A DNA stretch of 64,000 nt from Tetrapyrgos nigripes (lineage: Eukaryota > Basidiomycota > Agaricomycetes > Agaricales > Campanellaceae): positions 124,001 to 188,000 of the forward strand of contig JAACJM010000168.1 of the NCBI GenBank assembly GCA_013368315.1, in the 5' to 3' direction. The notes under the pieces were generated by a model. The model made no database searches, was not told the origin of the DNA, and saw only the letters and a program-made list of their open reading frames with translations. Of the stretch, positions 57,681-64,000 are shown piece by piece (positions within the stretch are counted from its first letter, which is position 1; every line of letters begins with the position of its first letter). The position numbers were made by a program, and so were the translations under genes.

Positions 57681-58170
57681 GGTTGGCAGCCAGGGTTGGG
57701 GCAGGGTTGAGGGAGGGCAGGGTTGAGGGAGGGCAGGGTTGAGGGAGGGCAGGGTTGAGGGAGGGCAGGGTTGAGGGAGGGCAGGGTTGAGGGAGGGCAG
57801 GGTTGAGAGCAGGTTTGAGGCAGGGTTGGGAGCAGGTTTGAGTCAGGGTTGAGGGCAGGGTTGAGAGCAGGTTTGAGGCAGGGTTGAGAGCAGGATTGAG
57901 AACAGGGCTGAGGCAGGGTTGAGGCAGGGTTGAGAGCAGGGTTCAGTGCAGGCTTTGGAGCAGGGTTGAGGCAGAGTTGAGGCAGGACAAGGCGATTGAG
58001 GCAGGGTTGAGAGCAGAGTTGTGAGCAGAGTTGAGAGAAGAGTTGAGGCAGAGTGGAGGCAGAGTGGAGACAGGGTTGGTTGAGGCAGGGTTGAGGCAGA
58101 GTTGAGGTTGTGCTCCAGGGTTGAGAGCAGTTGGGAAGATGGAGGCAGGGGTTAGGAAGATAGAGGGTTT
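57640..58170. repeat. G-rich minisatellite (GGGTTGAGGGAGGGCA and shorter forms)
   Basis: Starts as seven identical 16-bp units, AGGGTTGAGGGAGGGC, then decays into GCAGGGTTGAG units of varying length up to about 58170. It overlaps the last codons of the preceding ORF. A few AGGGTTGAG words recur as far as 59030 and 60110. Confidence 0.92.
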
Positions 58171-58239
58171 GTTGAAGGGTGTGTGCCTATGGTCTTTGGA
58201 ATCTTCAGTGAATGCATGGATATTGAATGGTGTGTCACA

Positions 58240-61200
58240 AAAATGTCTATGACCTGGTCGAAGAATGCGCTCGCCAGATGGTTAGAACACAGGGTGTCAC
58301 ACAGTCAAATTCCTGAGAATACTTATGTAGCCTATAAAACTGTACTCTTCAGCCCATATAGCTATACTGGTCTACAACCTGGTCGAATGCATTCGGGCTG
58401 CAGTGACGTGCAGGTTGAATGATCATATGGCATGTCTCTCAAAGGTCTGAGACCTGGTCGAAGAAGAGTGTGAACCTGGCCCCTATAGCAATACCAATTG
58501 CAACATATATAGATCTCTACGACCCGGTTGAATGCATGGGTTGTCAGTAGATTGGGATTGACACACCGAAAAGTATAGAAGAGTATGTCAGTGAGCCAAC
58601 ATTCCGACCTGGTCGAAGAGTGGGTACCTGCATGGGTGCAGCATGACATTTCCAACCAAAATGGCCTTGGTATCTGACAAACACTTCGACCAGGTCGAAG
58701 AGTTGATCAACCAATGAGCCGTATACTCCCATAAGAGTTATAACATATTAATCTTGGGAGTATTCAGTGTCTCTCAAAGCTCTACGACCGGGTCGAAGAA
58801 TGCAATCGCCAGAATGTCTAGAACACAGTGTATTACACAGTCAAATTCTAGGGAATACTTATGTAGCCTATAAAACTGTACTATTCCGCTCATATAGCTA
58901 TACAGGTCGCAGGTGATACTCCGATATATCAATGTGGTGGGACTCTTCCATGGCTACGACCTGGTCGAAGCATGCAACGCATATACATAAGTCACAGACA
59001 TGTTGAGTTCTAGATTAAAAGCAGGGTTGAGGTTGAGAGCAGGGTTTGGAGGCTTTACAGAGTCAGGGGGTATAGCTATACAGGTTACAACACATACAGA
59101 TGTCTATGACTGACTTGGTCAAGTGGATGAAGGATACTTTAGAAGATATGCGCTATGAAGACTCGAAGGAATGATTGCTGAAATTGCCAGAGTTGAGGTG
59201 AGACACACATTACGACCTGGTCGAAGGATCTGTGATCTCGGGAATTGTCAGTGAATGACTTTCTCTCAAAGGTCTACAACCAGGTATTTCGCACAAGATG
59301 GGAGACTTAACATGCACTACGACCTGGTCGAAGAATGCATGATCTCCAGACTGGGTAGCACTGTGAGAGTATGCTTTCCAGAGTCAGCCGACATAGCTAT
59401 ACAGGTTGCAGCACTTATTGTCTTGACAATATTACTCTTCGACCAGGTCGACGAGTCAAAGAGCGAGTCAATGAGTCATTGAGCTAAAGTGACATTGCGG
59501 TTCCATACACAGAGACAAGATTTTGACCGGGTCGAAGAGTGAGTCAATGAGTCATTGACTAAAGTGACATTGGTACCTGTGCCAACTAGAACACAGCAGA
59601 GTATTTCGACCAGGTCAAAGGATGCATGTCTCTGGTATATTGACTTGGTCGCAGACTCAGTGTATTCTCAACCTAAGGAGGGTTCCCTAACCCTAAGCAG
59701 ACAAACATTTCGACCTGGTCGAAGAGTGGGTGCCTGCGCAGAATAGTCAGTGCACCGTGACATTTGTAACCAAGGACAAACACTTCGACCAGGTCGAAGA
59801 GTTGGTCAACCGATAAGCGATACATCTGTCAGAATACTCCTGTAGATCAATATTGGTGACCCTATTACTTTTACCCAGAAAGCCATTTGCGTTTAGGGTT
59901 GAGAGCAGAGCAGACAAACATTTCGACCTGGTCGAAGAGTGGGTGCCTGCACAGAATAGTCAGTGCGTCGTGACATTTCTTACGGACAAACACTTCGACC
60001 AGGTCGAAGAGTTGGTCAACCGATAAGCGATATATCTGTCTCGATACTCCTGTAGATCAATATGGGTGACCCTATTACTTTTACCCAGAAAGCTATTTGC
60101 GTTTGGGGTTGAGAGCAGAGCAGACAAACATTTTGATCTGGTCAAAGAGTGGGTGCCGTAGATAGTTGACGTCTCGCCAAAGTTAAGACTGAGTTGATCG
60201 CATGACGATATTATTCCTCGACCAGGTCGTAGAGTCAAAAAGTGAGTCGGTGAGTCATTGAGCTAGGGTGACATTGCGGTTACATATGCAGAGACAAGAT
60301 TTCGACCCGGTCGAAGAGTGGGTGCCGTAGATAGTTGACGTATCGCCAAAGTTAAGACTGAGTTGATCGCATGACGATATTATTCCTCGACCAGGTCGTA
60401 GAGTCAAAAAGTGAGTCGGTGAGTCATTGAGCTAGGGTGACATTGCGGTTACATATGCAGAGACAAGATTTCGACCCGGTCGAAGAGTGAGTCAGTGAGT
60501 CATTGAGCTAAAGTGACATTGGTGTGCCAACTGTAGAACACAGCAAGCCGTTACGTTACATATACAGAAAATATTTCGACCAGGTCGAAGGATTTTGACT
60601 TGCTTATAGACTCAGTCTATTCTCCAGACCAGCTAGCACTGTCAGACAGTGTAGTCAAATTCCACTGATTGCTTACACAACGTGGGGATCATGAACTTAG
60701 CCTAAGTATAAAAACGTAGTCAGCCTGTATAGCTATACAGGTGGCAACACATATAGATGTTTACAACCTGGTTAAATGCATGAGGGGTGAGAGCAAGGCT
60801 GGCCAGGGTGGAAGATGAAGGCAGAGGTTGACAAGATAGAGGCGAGGTCAGAGTTGGAAGGTGAGACATGCATTACGACCTGGTCGAAGGATGGGAGATA
60901 ATCTCAAATTCCAGAGCTGATGGGGGAATACAACAGGATATTTAGAATTTGCACAGACAACATTTCGACCTGGTCGAAGAGTCAATCAGTTCCTGCTCCA
61001 AATAGTCACGGTGATGTGAGCTTATTCATTTTCAAATCTGACTCAGTTTGGGATGGTTTTTGGCCAAGAGCCAACATAAGTGCCATGTCTACGTCCTGGT
61101 CGAAGACTCAAATATGAGTAGGCGATGCAAACAGGATACTCCCTGACTGAGCCAATGTCAGACATCTACGACCTGGTCGAAGACGCTCTGACCAAAGTCC

Positions 61201-62910
61201 CCTGCATAGTACTCAGTGAAGAACGAAATCTGGATAGTAGTAGAGAATAAGCATAGGGAAAGAATAAAATCAGTAGATGACCTACTTTAATCAGTGGAGA
61301 GGATCCCAAAGGTCTACGGTGTGGTCGAAGAAAATGTAGACGATTGCTGAAGACATATCTATTTCTGTACTTGAGAAAACACAAAAGTGGACGAGTTGGG
61401 AGAGGATCCCAAATGTCTACGGTGTGGTCGAAGAAACGTAGAAAACACAACAGTGGACGAGTTGCTCTCTGACTTAGTCGAAGAGTTGGTCAGTGGTCTG
61501 ACATTAGTGTGAGGATACTATCGAACAGTCAGTCAGTTCAACCCGTGGAAGGATTGATACACATTGTTGTGAAGATATTACTCTTCGACTTGGTCGAAGA
61601 GTCGGTCGATAGTCTTCAACTCATCAAAGACGTGATAGTTGACACCTCATGGATATTTCAACTTGGTCGAAGAGTCAAACCCGTGGAAGAGTTGATAGTT
61701 GCCATATTATGAGTCAAGACTCAGTAGTAGAATCGGTTAGTTGATGAAGAATATCGGGAACGGCTGGTGCTACTCGGTAGAAACAAACCTAAGTATTTGA
61801 ATAGAAGTGAATATTGACAAGGTGACTTCTGTCCTTGAGGCTTTGGCCATTACGACCTGGTCGAAAGGTTTCCAGCAATACAGACTGAACTACCGGTATT
61901 GAAATATGGGCCGTCTGGGAAAGGCCACTGGTATATCTTTGTACTGCCACAGCTCAATACATGGGGAACTTCCCTGAGTACTCAGTGGAGATAATGTGAA
62001 ATGTCTACAGTGTGGTCGAAGACCATGTAGGTGATTGGGAGAATAGACTGGTATTGACACATGGAAAAATATCTACTCAGTGGAGATGACATGAAATGTC
62101 GACGGTGTGGTCGAAGAATCGGTCAGTGGTCCTCAACCCGTGGAAGAGTTGATAGTTGACATCGTGCGGATATTACGACTTGGTCGAAGAGTGAGTCAGT
62201 TGTCAACCCGTGGAAGAGTTGATAGTTGATATTGTGCGGATATTACGACTTGGTTGAAGAGTTAGTCAGTTGATGCCATTTGAGTGCTTAAGTAGGCAAT
62301 AGCTATTTACGTATGTAAAGACAACATTTCGACCTGGTCGAAGGGTCTGTAAGTTGACGATTGGCATGGTATTGTGCAGTAATATGATAGCACAAAATCA
62401 TGAGCATAGCAAATGCCTACAACCTGATCGAAGACTGTGCATAGCAGAGGCCTACGACTTGGTCAGACAGAGCTCTCTCAAGGCTGCTGGTATTGAAACA
62501 CGGGGCCAGCTAGGAAAGCGCCATGAATACTGGTTATATCTTTACGGCTTGGTCGAAGAGTCAGTCAGTTGTCAACCCGTGGAAGAGTTGATGCCGTTTG
62601 GGAGCTTAAATAGGCAATAGCTATTTACGTATATAAAGACAACATTTCGACCTGGTCGAAGGGTTTGTAAGTTGACAATTGGCGTGGTTGTGCAGTAGTA
62701 TGATAGCACAAAATCGTGAGCCTAGCAAATGCCTACGACCTGGTTGAAGACTGTGCAGAGCAGAGGCCTACGACTTGGTCAGACAGAGCTCTCTCAAGGC
62801 TGTCCGCTAGGAAAGTGCCATGAATACTGGTATATCTATTTCTGTACTAGAACGTCTCTGAGTACACCAAGCCTCAGGTGTCTATGGTGCGGTCAGAGAA
62901 TATGTACACG
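58240..62910. repeat. Cluster of TTCGACC-N-GGTCGAA palindromes
   Basis: By eye about 45-50 copies of T[TA]CGACC-[TA]-GGTCGAA, mean spacing near 100 bp, for example at 58606, 58687, 58957, 59212, 59317, 59709, 59783, 59921, 59994, 60300, 60470, 60874, 60963, 61168, 61851, 62174, 62327 and 62647. The word after the palindrome is usually GAGTGG, GAGTTG or GAATGC and always on the same side, so copies share one orientation. Diverged versions (CGGTGTGGTCGAAGA) keep the right arm better than the left. Inside the cluster, blocks of about 212 bp (59699/59911) and about 170 bp (60153/60323) are duplicated. The sequence between palindromes is mostly unique and has no supported gene. Confidence 0.92.
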
Positions 62911-63192
62911 ATTGGGAGAATAGCAGCAAATACTTGATGACTGCTGGTATTGAAACATGGGTAGTGTATCTTGTTCTGTACGCGCGCTGATATTAGCCAC
63001 CACAGGGTAGCATCCTGACCGATATCTCTCCAAAGCACCGTTTGTCTGAGAGTTGAGGAGTTGATAAACGGATAACCAACATATCTATTTCCACACCTAT
63101 CTCCATACTCCGACATATAAATATGGGAGGAAAATGTGAAGGATACCCGGTGAGAAAACACCAAGGTAGAAGAGCATACTCAGTGAAAATAC

Positions 63193-63705
63193 ACTAGAGT
63201 AGACATGGAAGGGCTTTCTCCAAAGAGCATGCTTGGAGAACACAGTAGAAACGGCCAGTCATTGGTATAAAGAAACTTTGAAAAATAAGAAGAGGATCCA
63301 AACAGCCCAAACCTGTGTACACAGACCGGAGAGGACAAAGTACGATGACTTTAACATCTCTCCTGCCCACCACCTCATGATAGAGGCTGCAGACAAGCAT
63401 GTGCGTGAAGGAACCCAAGTATAAAGAAAGAAGAACGAGGATAAGAGAATTTAAATAGCCTATACCTGTGTACACGGACCATGGAGACAAAGTACGATGA
63501 CTTTAACGTCTCCCGGCCCACCACCTCACGATGGAGGCTGCAGACAAGCATGTGCGTGAAGGAACCCAAGTATAAAGAAAGAAGAACGAGGATAAGAGAA
63601 TTTAAATAGCCTATACCTGTGTACACGGACCATGGAGACAAAGTACGATGACTTTAACGTCTCCCGGCCCACCACCTCACGATGGAGGCTGCAGACAGGC
63701 TTCGG
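63193..63705. repeat. 151-bp tandem repeat
   Basis: TACGATGACTTTAAC occurs at about 63339, 63490 and 63641, and the complete unit, including GGAGGCTGCAGACAAGCATG and GAACCCAAGTATAAAGAAAG, is nearly identical in the last two copies. The first copy is diverged. ORFs across it on both strands repeat with the unit and are not genes. Confidence 0.9.
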
Positions 63706-64000
63706 TATGAACAAAACCAAATATTATGCAAGCAATTACAATGTGAATGGGAAAAAAGAGATGTCGGACGTCCTCAGCATGGACTCTAGTGAGCTCTGAG
63801 GGTCCTAGAAGGTAGGTTTGGGCTCAGGTAAGCATGTAGACAGAGAAATGGGGCAGTAGAAGCCGTATTAGCATGGGAGGAGAGGGTTTGGAGGATGACA
63901 AAATATTGAGGGAATTTGGCAAGTCAGGGGTGCTAGAGAATGTGTTTGATGAGGAGGACACAAATATAGAATTCAAAAAGCGAACGGACCTGGGATCCTC
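63706..64000. other. Right edge, no feature identified
   Basis: Unique G/A-rich sequence without an ORF of note. A gene could start or end beyond the edge. Confidence 0.3.

Noticed and set aside
58240..62910. CRISPR-like appearance (short palindromic repeats with unique spacers)
   Set aside because: The host is eukaryotic, spacing is irregular (roughly 30-200 bp), palindromes vary, and there are no cas genes.
63193..63720. Minus-strand ORFs with repeated segments near the right edge
   Set aside because: They follow the 151-bp tandem unit and change with it; no protein motif.

Overview
This window looks like nuclear DNA of a mushroom-forming basidiomycete (Agaricomycetes). The genes are cut by many short introns of about 50-70 bases with GT..AG ends. 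Several protein families are typical of that class: DUF6534-type membrane proteins, RecQ-like helicases with C2H2-like fingers, a Mutator-like transposase family, an HSP90 fragment and a Ty3-type gag-protease. There is no bacterial operon structure. The species cannot be named from the sequence. The region is gene-poor and rich in repeats and decayed mobile elements, like an accessory or subtelomere-like compartment; that last point is inference.

Layout. 0-5 kb: two paralogous DUF6534-type membrane-protein genes in head-to-head orientation with the same exon plan. 6.6-6.9 kb: a three-exon gene for a 56-residue secreted cysteine-rich protein. 7-12 kb: non-coding DNA, an inverted pair of related short elements and a 168-bp tandem duplication. 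12.1-17.4 kb: a broken RecQ-like helicase gene. 18.4-23.8 kb: a broken Mutator-like transposase gene, possibly with its element ends. 24.1-29.7 kb: a coiled-coil gene, a 303-bp MITE candidate, a zinc-finger gene carrying a free-standing version of the helicase's cysteine-rich tail, SINE-like copies and a second coiled-coil gene with a minisatellite in its coding sequence. 30.6-36.8 kb: an unrecognised spliced gene, a probable 2-oxoglutarate/Fe(II) dioxygenase (TET/JBP-like) gene, a degenerate coiled-coil gene and a truncated HSP90 pseudogene. 38.3-39.4 kb: a hAT element with exact 8-bp target duplication, inserted just before the ATG of a small membrane-protein gene. 39.4-45.8 kb: degenerate repeats, GACGCT palindromes, a truncated gag-protease gene and a transposon-associated gene. 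46.5-49 kb: remnants resembling a pepsin-type protease.

The last 14 kb is mostly repeats, arranged as successive clusters each built on its own short palindrome: TTGGTCGACCAA (50-51.3 kb), GACGCT-NNN-AGCGTC and its paired variants (52.4-55.5 kb), and TTCGACC-N-GGTCGAA (58.2-62.9 kb). A fourth cluster at 39.8-42.3 kb uses AGCGTCC-A-GGACGCT. Between them lie a 277-bp foldback element, a tRNA-like sequence, G-rich minisatellites and one long unrecognised ORF. These palindrome clusters are the most unusual feature of the window: arms change in pairs, and the clusters pair off by using the same half-sites in opposite order.

The genes do not form one pathway. What links many of them is mobile DNA: helicase, transposase, gag-protease, the TET/JBP-like enzyme (a family known to expand with transposons in basidiomycetes) and several non-autonomous elements. 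Several in-frame stops could be CpG-to-TpG changes, compatible with cytosine-methylation or RIP-like decay.
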